Source of the DNA: Anaerolineae bacterium
Lineage (GTDB): Bacteria; Chloroflexota; Anaerolineae; Anaerolineales; Villigracilaceae
Direction of reading: 5' to 3'
NCBI GenBank assembly: GCA_030123675.1
Contig: JASJYH010000011.1
Location: 1 to 47,053 of the forward strand
DNA: 47,053 nucleotides
Shown: piece by piece, positions 17,557-26,526 of the stretch
How positions within the stretch are numbered: the first letter of the stretch is position 1
How the letters are laid out: each line of letters begins with the position of its first letter
The notes under the pieces: model-generated
Seen by the model: the letters and a program-made list of their open reading frames with translations, nothing else
Told to the model about the DNA's origin: nothing
Database searches by the model: none
Position numbers and translations under genes: made by a program

Positions 17557-19515
17557 TTACGGAAAATCGGATACTTCATAAAGTGAATATAAAATTTCAT
17601 TATTCCAGGCCCGTTCGATGATTAATGTACCATTCGGATAATCATTTTGCACAGCTTCAAATTCATCCTGGCGATCTGAAAGGAAAACAAATATCAACGG
17701 TCTACTTGCATAATCAAACTTATTTTCCAATGATTCCCATGGGTCTATGATATCGTACCCCGTTACTTTTGGCGCAAGATATTGAATACTGGGGATCGAG
17801 AAATAGCCCATATTATTGGTCCCGAAAAAAAGCACCTGCGTGCCTGGGGGTTTTAGTTTTAGTTCATTGGCTAACGTTTGAGCGATTACGTTATTACTGC
17901 GCGTATTTTGAATGATACTTATTTGTTTGTAATCAACAAAATAAAAACGCAGGTCGTTTGTAACTATAATTCCTATGATTACGAAAGTTATTATATTGAA
18001 ATATTTCGAAGCTTTCGGAATCAATGAAGATAGCATGCTAGAACTTTCGCTCAATCCTATTCCAATGAGCAGTGCACTAACCGGTGCCGCGGCAACAAAA
18101 CGCTGGGCTGCCGGGGTTGATTCTGACAAACTGCCGCCCAAGGTTATAGCTGTCAACCACAAGGCAATTAATGTGAGCCGGCCATCTCTATAACGAACTA
18201 CCAGCAAAATTAAACCAATGTAAAAGAATGAAGCAGCCAAAGGCAAAAGGATAGGTGTCTCGGGTTTATACCAAAATAATAATGGAGTGTAGGTATATGC
18301 TTTTAGCCCAATCAAAATTTGATTTATTACTATTTCCCACATTGGAAGACCGGTTAATTGCATTTGGACATCCATCCAATCACCGAAAATAGAAACTCGA
18401 TTCAAAGGAGCCAGATATTGATCTGGGAATTTTATGTAATACCAACCTAATGGCAAAAATATCACCAGTGTAGTAAATACCATTATAAATATATGTGCCA
18501 ATGATCTGCGCAACTTTTTCCGATTGAAAAAAAATGCGAGAACAAGGCTGGCTCCACACAACACAAACAATGCCCGACTGCTGGGATAAAAATATTGGGC
18601 TAGCCCAAGCCCTGCCCCTGCCAAAATATACGCGATACGATTTTCATAGCGCCAAGCGGTCCACAGAGTTCCAACGACAACGACATACCAGAGTCCATCC
18701 CATATATTGTTTAAACCTATTCGACTGAAATGAATGTGTAAAGGTAAGGCAATCAATGACATCGCTGCAATTAAACCCACCCGGTGGTTGAACATCTTTT
18801 TGCCAATTAAATATAATGCCAAGACTGTCAATGTGCCTACAACGCCAGAGAGATATCTAAGGGCTTCCGTATTTTGGCCAAATATTTTTATCGATAAAGA
18901 TTGGAAATAATAAAATAAATTTGGGAAGGAATACCAGCCTGTTATAAAAATATTATCCCACTCGCCAGTCAAGAATCGGGCAGCAAAGATACCGGATGAA
19001 CCTTCATCCCCAGTAAGATTAATCGGTATATGATCCGTAGCTATCCCGCGAATTGGCAACGAAGCAAGGGCCAGAATTGCCAGCCAATACATTGTTTGAG
19101 TTTTTATTATGAATTTATTAGTTTTGTAGGAATAGCCCCCAATCACGATCAGGCTAATGCTTACTAGCCATGCAAAGATGGCAGGAAAAGGGCTGTTCAT
19201 CAGACCGTTTCCTCCAGCAGCCAGCGGGACCATAATGGCAAATGGAATGCTTAGCGTTATCAGTACAATCTGTAATGGCTTGATTTCCAACCACTTACTT
19301 ATTTTTTGAATTCTGCTATCAAGGTACAAAAAAACTTTTTCGCTTTGGAACGTTAAGTAGCCCAGGGCGACCAGTAAAACACCCGAGAGCAGATGCCAAG
19401 CTGGATCATAGCCTTGAGTAAGCAAGCCATCCAATTTTATTTTTTGGCTTAGAAATAATAATAACCCACCGCCAAGCAGTAAGGTTATTGATATTTGTGA
19501 TTTTGTTGAGGGCAA
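17557..19515 (-). CDS. GT39-family (ArnT/PMT-like) membrane glycosyltransferase
   Basis: A 652-residue protein with about a dozen hydrophobic helices and a C-terminal soluble domain of roughly 130 residues. The hallmark is LTGDEGSSGIFAARFLTGEW near residue 170, where the Asp-Glu of the first large loop is the catalytic acidic pair of GT39 enzymes, followed by SFPNLFYYFQSLSIKIFGQN and EALRYLSGVVGTLTVLALY. Such proteins transfer a sugar from a lipid-phosphate donor onto lipids or proteins outside the membrane. It is the first intact gene of the leftward operon; a relic acyl-CoA dehydrogenase lies just upstream on the same strand. Confidence 0.82.
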   Translation of the reverse strand: MPSTKSQISITLLLGGGLLLFLSQKIKLDGLLTQGYDPAWHLLSGVLLVALGYLTFQSEKVFLYLDSRIQKISKWLEIKPLQIVLITLSIPFAIMVPLAAGGNGLMNSPFPAIFAWLVSISLIVIGGYSYKTNKFIIKTQTMYWLAILALASLPIRGIATDHIPINLTGDEGSSGIFAARFLTGEWDNIFITGWYSFPNLFYYFQSLSIKIFGQNTEALRYLSGVVGTLTVLALYLIGKKMFNHRVGLIAAMSLIALPLHIHFSRIGLNNIWDGLWYVVVVGTLWTAWRYENRIAYILAGAGLGLAQYFYPSSRALFVLCGASLVLAFFFNRKKLRRSLAHIFIMVFTTLVIFLPLGWYYIKFPDQYLAPLNRVSIFGDWMDVQMQLTGLPMWEIVINQILIGLKAYTYTPLLFWYKPETPILLPLAASFFYIGLILLVVRYRDGRLTLIALWLTAITLGGSLSESTPAAQRFVAAAPVSALLIGIGLSESSSMLSSLIPKASKYFNIITFVIIGIIVTNDLRFYFVDYKQISIIQNTRSNNVIAQTLANELKLKPPGTQVLFFGTNNMGYFSIPSIQYLAPKVTGYDIIDPWESLENKFDYASRPLIFVFLSDRQDEFEAVQNDYPNGTLIIERAWNNEILYSLYEVSDFP

Positions 19516-19532
19516 TTTTATTTTAATTTCAA

Positions 19533-20089
19533 TTAAAGTCGGCGGATTATAAGACGTAGAATTTTGCTAGTACCTTCAAATAATTCCGTGATTTTGGCAT
19601 CTCGGAAGGTCCGTTTACGGGGAACTTCTTGCTGTATCCCATGCCTCCATGAATCTGCACAGCAGCGTGAGCGCAGAACATGGCAGTTTCCGAAGCAAAT
19701 AATTTGGCAGTTGAGCAATAGAGGATATGGCGTTCGCCAGTATTTTTGGCTTCTTCCTTGGCTTTTACAGCATTATAGACCAAATAACGCACTGCTTCGA
19801 TGCGGGTCTTTATAACCAGCCAATTTAAAGAAGATCCCTTGAAATTCATCAATTTTCCGGCCAAAAGCTTCACGTGTTTCAGTGTCTAATTCGGCATCCA
19901 AGTATTTATCTGGAATTTCGATTCCCATAAATGCCATTGTCCCTATATTTCTTATGGTTTCGTAAGGAAATTCAGCGCTCTCGTCTAAATCCGCAGCGAT
20001 TTGCGCGATCTCCTTATGGGCATATCGCGAGCCGTATCGCGGATCAATATGTGTTCATCAATTAATGGGAACAATGCTGTTTCGCGCAC
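19533..20089 (-). pseudogene. Decayed acyl-CoA dehydrogenase with internal deletion
   Basis: A strong start region remains: an AGGAGGA ribosome-binding site at 20092-20098, GTG at 20087-20089, then HILIRDTARD. After a one-base deletion near 20030 the frame continues through AHKEIAQIAADLDE and GIEIPDKY. At about 19905 it jumps straight to LDAELDTETREAFGRKID, which belongs to the C-terminal helical domain, so about 190 residues (the middle beta-domain) are missing. Another shift follows near 19820, then RIEAVRYLVYNAVKAKEEA and AAVQIHGGMGYSKKFPV. A third shift near 19610 leads to FRDAKITELFEGTSKILRL. It cannot encode an enzyme. It sits just upstream of the operon carrying acyl-CoA carboxylase genes. 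Confidence 0.9.
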
Positions 20090-20120
20090 CTATCCTCCTA
20101 ACCTGCGATTTGGAATATAG

Positions 20121-20126
20121 ATTATA
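20121..20126 (-). promoter_or_regulatory. Extended -10 of the acyl-CoA dehydrogenase relic
   Basis: TATAAT on the minus strand, preceded by TGC, gives TGCTATAAT. A weak TTGTTA lies 15 bp upstream. It may still drive the downstream GT39-oxidoreductase-carboxylase genes, since no other obvious promoter precedes 19515. Confidence 0.5.
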
Positions 20127-20215
20127 GCATGGAGAATATTCTAACAAATCGTTCGGGAACAGCATCCGATCTTTCACCTCAAATTAGAGGTTATTATAAA
20201 GTCACATGTTTTAAA

Positions 20216-20246
20216 AAAAGAGCCTGAGTTTGACTCAGGCTCTTTT
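20216..20246 (-). terminator. Terminator after the pyrophosphatase relic
   Basis: A perfect 14-bp stem (AAAAGAGCCTGAGT and its complement) with a 3-base loop, flanked by A and T runs, 16 bases beyond the stop codon of the relic. The relic has thus kept its own terminator. Confidence 0.88.
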
Positions 20247-20262
20247 AATAGGGGCATTAGAT

Positions 20263-20815
20263 CTACTCTTCAAGTAATTCAGGCACATCCGCCTTAGAAC
20301 GAATAACCGCCCAAGTTAGGATGCCCAGCAAGATCAAAATAACTGACCAAGTTGTAAAGTTGAGCTCTTTATAAGTCACAACAACAGGAGCTACAATCAG
20401 CGCCACCAGATTGACGACCTTGATCAGTGGGTTCAATGACGGACCGGCCGTATCTTTGAATGGGTCACCGACCATATCACCTACCACTCCAGCTATGTGA
20501 CGTTCAGAGCCTTTGCCTGTATTGTTTTTGATGTCGGTAGGCTCGTCTTCGATAATTTTCTTGGCGTTATCCCAGGCGCCACCAGCGTTGTTCATGAACA
20601 CATCCAGCAGTTGCACGGAGACAATGATGCCAGCCAGAAAACCGCCCAACGCTTAAACGTTTAAATTGATTCCAACGACGATTGGCGTGATGTTGCCTAA
20701 CCAAGCCTGTGGCACCAATTCATTTTGTGCTGCGCTCATGAAGATTGCAACAGCCTGTTTGTAATCCAGCTTGACTTTTCCTTCCAGTACGTCCAGTGGA
20801 TTATTTATTTGTGCA
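20263..20815 (-). pseudogene. hppA: C-terminal fragment of a second membrane pyrophosphatase
   Basis: Read leftward from about 20815, the fragment begins with LDVLEGKVKLDYKQAVAIF, typical of the region just after TM helix 12 of membrane pyrophosphatases. It continues through AWLGNITPIVVGINLNV, hits a TAA at 20653-20655 where related proteins have Glu, then runs on in frame as [44 protein letters not shown] and a normal C-terminus. The first ~75% of the gene is absent. It differs clearly from the adjacent intact copy (GPSLNPLIK against GPSLNILIK, longer AKK loop), so it is a diverged paralogue rather than a recent tandem copy. Confidence 0.9.
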
Positions 20816-20945
20816 TTATTTGGGGAGGATCAAATGTATTATCGCATCCAAGGATAATAAAGTTGTTAATAAGGCTGTGTCAGACAAATTGACTATGAAG
20901 CAATCATTAATGTTGTCAGCTTTTGTAAGCATATATTTAATGAAA

Positions 20946-20977
20946 AAGCTGTGCGACCTATTTAGGTCGCACAGCTT
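20946..20977 (-). terminator. Terminator of hppA
   Basis: A 14-bp stem (AAGCTGTGCGACCT with its complement) and 4-base loop, followed on the minus strand by a T run, 30 bases after the hppA stop codon. Confidence 0.9.
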
Positions 20978-21006
20978 CGAGAAAAGCAAATCATGGCGGA
21001 TTTGAA

Positions 21007-23328
21007 TTAACCACCAAGTAACATGACTAGCAATCCTTGACCATTGGAGAAAAGGGTAATCAGTCCAGCAAATACAATCGAAGTCATGGCCATTAGCTTA
21101 ATCAAAATGTTCAAAGATGGGCCAGATGTATCCTTGAAGGGATCGCCGACTGTATCACCGACAATCGAAGCTTTATGGGCTTTAGATCCTTTGCCGCCGT
21201 AGTGTCCTTCTTCAATGTACTTTTTGGCATTATCCCAAGCTCCGCCAGCATTGGACATCATTACCGCCAAAGCAAAAGCGGTTACCAAAGTGCCTGACAA
21301 TAGACCTAACACTCCTGCAACACCAAAAATCACACCAATGATAATGGGCACCAAAAGGGCTAGTACGGAAGGAGCAACCATTTCTTTTTGGGCTGAAATG
21401 GTGCTGATTTCAACGCAACGAGCGTAATCTGGTTTTTCAGTCCCTTCTAGAATGCCAGGGTTTTCACGGAATTGACGGCGAACTTCTTCAACCATCACGC
21501 CAGCTGCCCGGCCAACCGCCCGCATGGTCATCGACGAGAAGTAGAACGCAGTTGCTGCACCAGCCATCATACCGATCAATACCGCAGGATTCAAAATGGT
21601 AACATTGTAAAAATCCATGAAATCCTGCATGGTCCATTCTGCGATTTGGCGTCCACCATTAATGGAAAGCAAGCCACCTTCCTTAATTGCGTGGCTGGCT
21701 AAGAATAAACGAATTTCTTCTAAATAAGCAGCTAATAATGCTAATGCTGTCAAAGCTGCAGAGCCAATCGCGAACCCTTTCCCAATCGCTGCGGTTGTAT
21801 TGCCTACAGCATCTAATTGATCCGTCCGTTCACGAACGATTGAGTCTAATTTGGACATTTCAGCATTGCCACCTGCGTTGTCTGCAATTGGACCATAAGC
21901 ATCTGTTGCAAGTGTGAAGCCCAATGTGGATAACATCCCCACTGCCGCAATTCCGACACCATACAATCCCATGGCAATATTATTGATACCCCCCATAACA
22001 TAAAAGCTAATTGCAATGCCAGTCATGATAGCCACAATGGGTATTGCAGTTGATTCCATGCCAACTGCCAATCCTTCGATCATCAAGGTAGCCGTGCTTC
22101 TTTCAGCATGTTCGGAAATTCTTTGGGTTGGTTTATAGGCAAATGATGTGTAATATTCGGTAGCCTTTCCTATTGTCATCCCAACAAGAAGACCTGCTGA
22201 AATTGCGATCCACACTTGCCAATAATTTGGAATCTCCAAAATATAAAGAATTGGAAGGGACAAAATCCAGATCCCAATTGAACTAACATAAAGACCGCGA
22301 TTTAAGGCTCGGATAAGTTGTCCTTGATTTGCGTCCTCTTCCGTCCGAACTAGGAAAACTGCAAGAATTGAAAGAAAAACACCAACCGCAGCTATTACCA
22401 GGGGGGCAGCTATATAACGTAACTGCATTTGTTGCTCTGTCATGCCTGCGCTTTGCCAAAAAGAAGCACCTGCTGAAATGACAGCAGAGACACCTAAAGC
22501 TGCTGTAGCCAAAATAGATCCTGCATAGGACTCGTATAAGTCAGCGCCCATTCCGGCTACGTCACCAACGTTGTCACCTACGTTGTCAGCGATGGTTGCT
22601 GGGTTACGGGGATCATCTTCGGGGATGTCATTTTCGATTTTGCCAACCAGGTCTGCACCAACATCAGCCGCCTTAGTAAAAATACCTCCGCCAACGCGGG
22701 CAAACAAAGCATAGGTGGATGCACCCATTCCAAAACTTAACATGGTTGCTGTAATCACTGGTAAAGGATTACCAAGTTCCATGAGGAAGCCGCCATCCGG
22801 CAGTATGCTAGGGATTGTGTAATATAAAAGGAGAAACCACACAGAGATGTCTAGCAAGGCAAACCCTACTACACCCAATCCCATTACAGCACCAGCGCGC
22901 AGGGCAATACGTAAAGCACTATCCAAACTTTTCCTGGCCGCGTTTGCTGTCCGTGCTGAGGCATTCGTTGCGGTTTTCATGCCAATGTAACCACACAACG
23001 CAGAGAAAAATCCACCTGTAATAAAGGCGAAAGGAACAATTGGATTTTGTAGCCCCAATACAGCCATTACTCCAAAGACGATGAGTAAAACAATAAATAC
23101 TTTGGTGACGACCCGGTACTGACTGGAAAGGTAAGCCATTGCGCCTTCGCGTACTGCTTGGGCAATTTCTACCATTGTCTCAGTGCCTTCGCTCTCTCTC
23201 ATCAATTGACGGTAAAAATACCAGGCGAATCCGAGCGCCACAATAGCTGCGATTGGTGCCAACCACCAGATGAGTGGTAATGTTTCTTGATTGCCGTTTT
23301 GAGCGGCAACAGAAAATAAAACTTTCAT
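21007..23328 (-). CDS. hppA: K+-dependent membrane-bound pyrophosphatase (ion pump)
   Basis: A 773-residue protein with about sixteen transmembrane helices that couples pyrophosphate hydrolysis to H+ or Na+ export. All substrate-site motifs are present: [32 protein letters not shown], the [16 protein letters not shown] block and the C-terminal [12 protein letters not shown] and [15 protein letters not shown]. The [10 protein letters not shown] motif has Ala where K+-independent enzymes have Lys, so this one should need K+. Whether it pumps H+ or Na+ cannot be settled by eye. GGAGG lies about a dozen bases before the start. It has its own terminator, and an unusually long ~560-base gap lies upstream. 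Confidence 0.95.
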   Translation of the reverse strand: MKVLFSVAAQNGNQETLPLIWWLAPIAAIVALGFAWYFYRQLMRESEGTETMVEIAQAVREGAMAYLSSQYRVVTKVFIVLLIVFGVMAVLGLQNPIVPFAFITGGFFSALCGYIGMKTATNASARTANAARKSLDSALRIALRAGAVMGLGVVGFALLDISVWFLLLYYTIPSILPDGGFLMELGNPLPVITATMLSFGMGASTYALFARVGGGIFTKAADVGADLVGKIENDIPEDDPRNPATIADNVGDNVGDVAGMGADLYESYAGSILATAALGVSAVISAGASFWQSAGMTEQQMQLRYIAAPLVIAAVGVFLSILAVFLVRTEEDANQGQLIRALNRGLYVSSIGIWILSLPILYILEIPNYWQVWIAISAGLLVGMTIGKATEYYTSFAYKPTQRISEHAERSTATLMIEGLAVGMESTAIPIVAIMTGIAISFYVMGGINNIAMGLYGVGIAAVGMLSTLGFTLATDAYGPIADNAGGNAEMSKLDSIVRERTDQLDAVGNTTAAIGKGFAIGSAALTALALLAAYLEEIRLFLASHAIKEGGLLSINGGRQIAEWTMQDFMDFYNVTILNPAVLIGMMAGAATAFYFSSMTMRAVGRAAGVMVEEVRRQFRENPGILEGTEKPDYARCVEISTISAQKEMVAPSVLALLVPIIIGVIFGVAGVLGLLSGTLVTAFALAVMMSNAGGAWDNAKKYIEEGHYGGKGSKAHKASIVGDTVGDPFKDTSGPSLNILIKLMAMTSIVFAGLITLFSNGQGLLVMLLGG

Positions 23329-23891
23329 AATCTAAAAAGCCTCCGAAAAAATACTTTTACTGCATTTGTGAGCGTAAAAAACTTTCACTGTTTTAATCTC
23401 ACTAAAATCATTCAATTGAAATATCATTTGGAATTTAATATTTTGTTATGAATGACCTAATAGAATAACAAACTTCATTTTTACCTTTTGTCCTTTATTT
23501 AAAAGTAAATCGCACAGCCTGAATTTATCAGCCAGAATGGGTTATCCATCTGTGATTGATAATCTGGAAATGCCCCACCTCTTTTTTGAAAGCAATTTAT
23601 CATTGGGAAAAAGATCCCAATTGCCATGCTCCCGAATATTCACTTGTGTATTATCAGGGGAAATTCTCTGACACGACACGCAACCAGCCGATGTAAGGTT
23701 CTGGAATAGCTGTGTCAAGCGATGTTCGCCTAAGATACGCAAAAAACATTTTACAGGGCATGATAGTATGTGTCAAGAAGGTTGCAACTTAAATATTATA
23801 TTGATCTCTCCCCCAATGTACACTTTAAAATGTCACACCTGGGTATCGAGAGGCGGCCGCATATTCAAGAAAATATGCGGGAATACATAAT
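23329..23891. other. 560-base intergenic region upstream of hppA
   Basis: No recognisable gene. A short leftward open frame (23542-23742) contains NTQVNIREHGNWDLF, which reads like protein, and a neighbouring frame gives AIPEPYIGWLRVVSEN; together they may be a relic I cannot name. A 9-bp hairpin (CCGCATATT, 6-base loop) lies at 23857-23880 just past the permease stop codon, without a T run. Confidence 0.4.
23748..23776 (-). promoter_or_regulatory. Sigma-70-type promoter reading toward hppA
   Basis: On the minus strand, TTGACA (23771-23776), a 17-bp spacer and TGTAAAAT-type -10 (TAAAAT at 23748-23753). If it drives hppA the leader would be about 410 bases, long enough for regulation, although no riboswitch family is recognisable. 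Confidence 0.55.
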
Positions 23892-26306
23892 TTAGTGTGT
23901 ATTATTGTTAATAATATCCGGAATTGGCATGATGAATACCATTTGGTCTGCACCTTGGACAACTTGTTCCGCTACACTTCCCAGGAAAAGTAATTTTAAT
24001 CCACCTCGACCCCGAGAGGTCATCATGATCATATCAACTTTTTTGGCTGCACCAACATCCACGATAGTTTTTGCAGGAATTGATCCTGTCACAATGGTAT
24101 GGACTTTGAGCCGGTCCTTGCGTAATCCTTTTGATACCGCTTTGAGAAATTTTCGCATATTGGTATCCTTTTTAGCACGAAGAGATTCAAGGTGTTCTGC
24201 AGGGGCGCGATAATCATTAGCATTTGGCACAGCAGGAACAGACACAAGAAAAATTTCGCATTTAAAGGCTTTTGCAAATGTACGCGTATACGGCAAGATT
24301 TGTTCCGAATAGATCGAACCATCTAGAGCAACCAGAATACGTTTAAGCCTTGGTAATTTATGGATATCTTTTACTGTAGCTTCAGTAGTTGCCTGAACCA
24401 TTAGTATAGGCTTGGTGATGTCGCGAACCAATTTTCGTGATGCGCCGCCTTTGTCCCAGTGCTTTTCTCCCGATTTCCCTCGGGTTGATAAAACAACAAG
24501 GTCGATATCATTTTTATTCAAATAAGCTGCAGTTGCTTCAGCAATAAATCCAGAGCGGAGCGAGACACGGATTTTGTAGCCTTCGCTTTCTAGTACGTGT
24601 TGTAAATTATTTAGATATTCCTTGCGCTCTTCTTTTCGTGCGGCGGCTTGTTTTTTAGAGCTGTCTTTGGATACTTTAATTGCAGAAAGTAAATGTAAAT
24701 TTGCTCCAGTTGTTTTGCATAGTAGTTTTGCTGTTGGCAAGGCCTGAGCCGCGTTACTCGATCCATCAAGTAAAACCAGGATATTATTTATTTCTTTGCT
24801 CTCATTACGCCAGGTACTTAGTTCCTTAGGATCTGGTTGCCAGGTAAACTCAAGCCCATTTTCATTACTTACCAAAGAAGTTTTAGAGGTAGCATACTGG
24901 CCGAAACCAAAACCGGCCAATTGGGCAGAGTCCAACATCCCTAAGTATTCTTGTTCAGCGGAGGGCGATCCCATTATTCTGCGGAAATAGGTAAAGGCAA
25001 CATAAAAGATTGGAATTAATATAAGGTAAACCCAAACACCCTCATTAAAGCGTTCTGCGAATATGATTCCAGTGGAACCAGTTGTCAATAAGGCTGCAAT
25101 AATTGTCCCACCAATCAAGAATAGCGTTCCGAAGGAAAATTCACTTTTCAGCATTCGGATTAACCGTTTTGTTACTGCCCAGCCTGTCATACTCAATAGA
25201 ATAAATACCCCCGCAGCATAAAGTGCCAGATAGGTCTCTTCATGAGTGCCAAATATTAAGAAACAAAAACAAACAATAATCACTTCTAACCAAACTGGTT
25301 TGTCTGCGACTTCGAATTTATTTTGTTTTCCCAGATAGCGTGGAATGTAATTTCTTTTGTGCAAACCAAGCGCCAGATTTTGTAAGCCCTGTGCGCTAGC
25401 TGCTGAAGCAGACATTAGGACAGCAACTCCCACAAGTGTCCCTATATATGGAAATGGATAAGGTAAGAGATAATCCATTGTCTGGGTAAAGACCGATACG
25501 TGGGTATTTAAAGGATCAGAAATATTTAATATTGCAGGGCCCACGATGAGCATCGTAACCGCGGTCGTTCCCATAATAATCAGCAAACTCGAGAAAGCTT
25601 TCTTGCTTTTTTGCGCGGGAGTTCCTCCATATGCTGCCACCAAATTGGCGAAAACCTCAATACCAGTCATTACAGCCAAAATGCGCGCGTACCCACTGAT
25701 CGTGAAGACAATAAATTCTGGTTGGAATGCTCGTAAGTCAAATTTTGGCAAATGAAAGCCGGTCTTTACGATGGTTGCGATCACCATGACCCATAGCAAT
25801 ATTAATACACCAGCGGTTGCAGGACCGAATGCCCGTGCCGCAACCTTAGGGCCGCGGTTGACCAGCCATCCGGTCAATACGCTGAGTACGATCGCGAGCA
25901 GGGTCCGATATTGCATCCACAAGAATTTCTGGTTGAGCACTGGCAGGCGATCGGCAACGAATGTCACCATAGCAGCCATACTGACAAGGAAGGTGAGCGT
26001 ATATTCGATGAAAGTAATGGCAGCATTAATTTTGACAGCCCAGCCTCCAAACTCCTCTTCGCTTAATCCGCTGCCCCCACTGCCATCGACGATCCAGCGC
26101 ATTACCAGCCGATACATGGCTGATACAACAGCGATAGTCAGGATCACCATCCATACCGAAGCCCCAAATGTAACGTGTGACACCCCTGCAACAACGATTA
26201 GCTTTAGAAAAGGACCGAAAACATACAAAGGGGAAGTGGCAGGGTCACCCCCACCGGCCAGGGCGCCTTCAAAAGCATTTTTTAGTTTGTTCGATGGTTG
26301 AGCCAT
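23892..26306 (-). CDS. APC-superfamily permease with two C-terminal universal stress (Usp) domains
   Basis: An 804-residue fusion. Residues 1-~450 are a twelve-helix amino acid-polyamine-organocation transporter with a GIEVFANLVAAYGG segment and an SASAASAQGLQNLALGLHKRN loop. After a ~50-residue linker, two UspA domains follow. The first (about 515-645) begins NNILVLLDGSSNAAQALPTA and ends VLSTRGKSGEKHWDKGGASRKLV. The second (about 660-800) begins KRILVALDGSIYSEQILPYT and ends MTSRGRGGLKLLFLGSVAEQVV. The second keeps the Gly-rich nucleotide loop more fully. Usp domains bind ATP or AMP and may gate transport by energy state. The substrate is unknown. Confidence 0.88.
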   Translation of the reverse strand: MAQPSNKLKNAFEGALAGGGDPATSPLYVFGPFLKLIVVAGVSHVTFGASVWMVILTIAVVSAMYRLVMRWIVDGSGGSGLSEEEFGGWAVKINAAITFIEYTLTFLVSMAAMVTFVADRLPVLNQKFLWMQYRTLLAIVLSVLTGWLVNRGPKVAARAFGPATAGVLILLWVMVIATIVKTGFHLPKFDLRAFQPEFIVFTISGYARILAVMTGIEVFANLVAAYGGTPAQKSKKAFSSLLIIMGTTAVTMLIVGPAILNISDPLNTHVSVFTQTMDYLLPYPFPYIGTLVGVAVLMSASAASAQGLQNLALGLHKRNYIPRYLGKQNKFEVADKPVWLEVIIVCFCFLIFGTHEETYLALYAAGVFILLSMTGWAVTKRLIRMLKSEFSFGTLFLIGGTIIAALLTTGSTGIIFAERFNEGVWVYLILIPIFYVAFTYFRRIMGSPSAEQEYLGMLDSAQLAGFGFGQYATSKTSLVSNENGLEFTWQPDPKELSTWRNESKEINNILVLLDGSSNAAQALPTAKLLCKTTGANLHLLSAIKVSKDSSKKQAAARKEERKEYLNNLQHVLESEGYKIRVSLRSGFIAEATAAYLNKNDIDLVVLSTRGKSGEKHWDKGGASRKLVRDITKPILMVQATTEATVKDIHKLPRLKRILVALDGSIYSEQILPYTRTFAKAFKCEIFLVSVPAVPNANDYRAPAEHLESLRAKKDTNMRKFLKAVSKGLRKDRLKVHTIVTGSIPAKTIVDVGAAKKVDMIMMTSRGRGGLKLLFLGSVAEQVVQGADQMVFIMPIPDIINNNTH

Positions 26307-26526
26307 ATTTATATTTTCTCGATTTTGCTTAATTTTAGATTATGACAATCGTGATTAGCAAATAATCCGAACAACATTTTACCTCTAATTTAATAAAATA
26401 TCCTTACAATATAAAGGGCTTGCCCAGCTGTAAAGAATAAAATTATTTTTGTGAACTTATATCAAGACCAGTTTTATTTTTCTGCCCTTAGGCTGGTAAA
26501 CTTGCTTTTGAGTTTTTATTATTCGA

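Noticed and set aside
23857-23880. Hairpin as terminator of the APC-Usp gene
   Set aside because: The 9-bp stem has no T run on the minus strand, so an intrinsic terminator is not supported.
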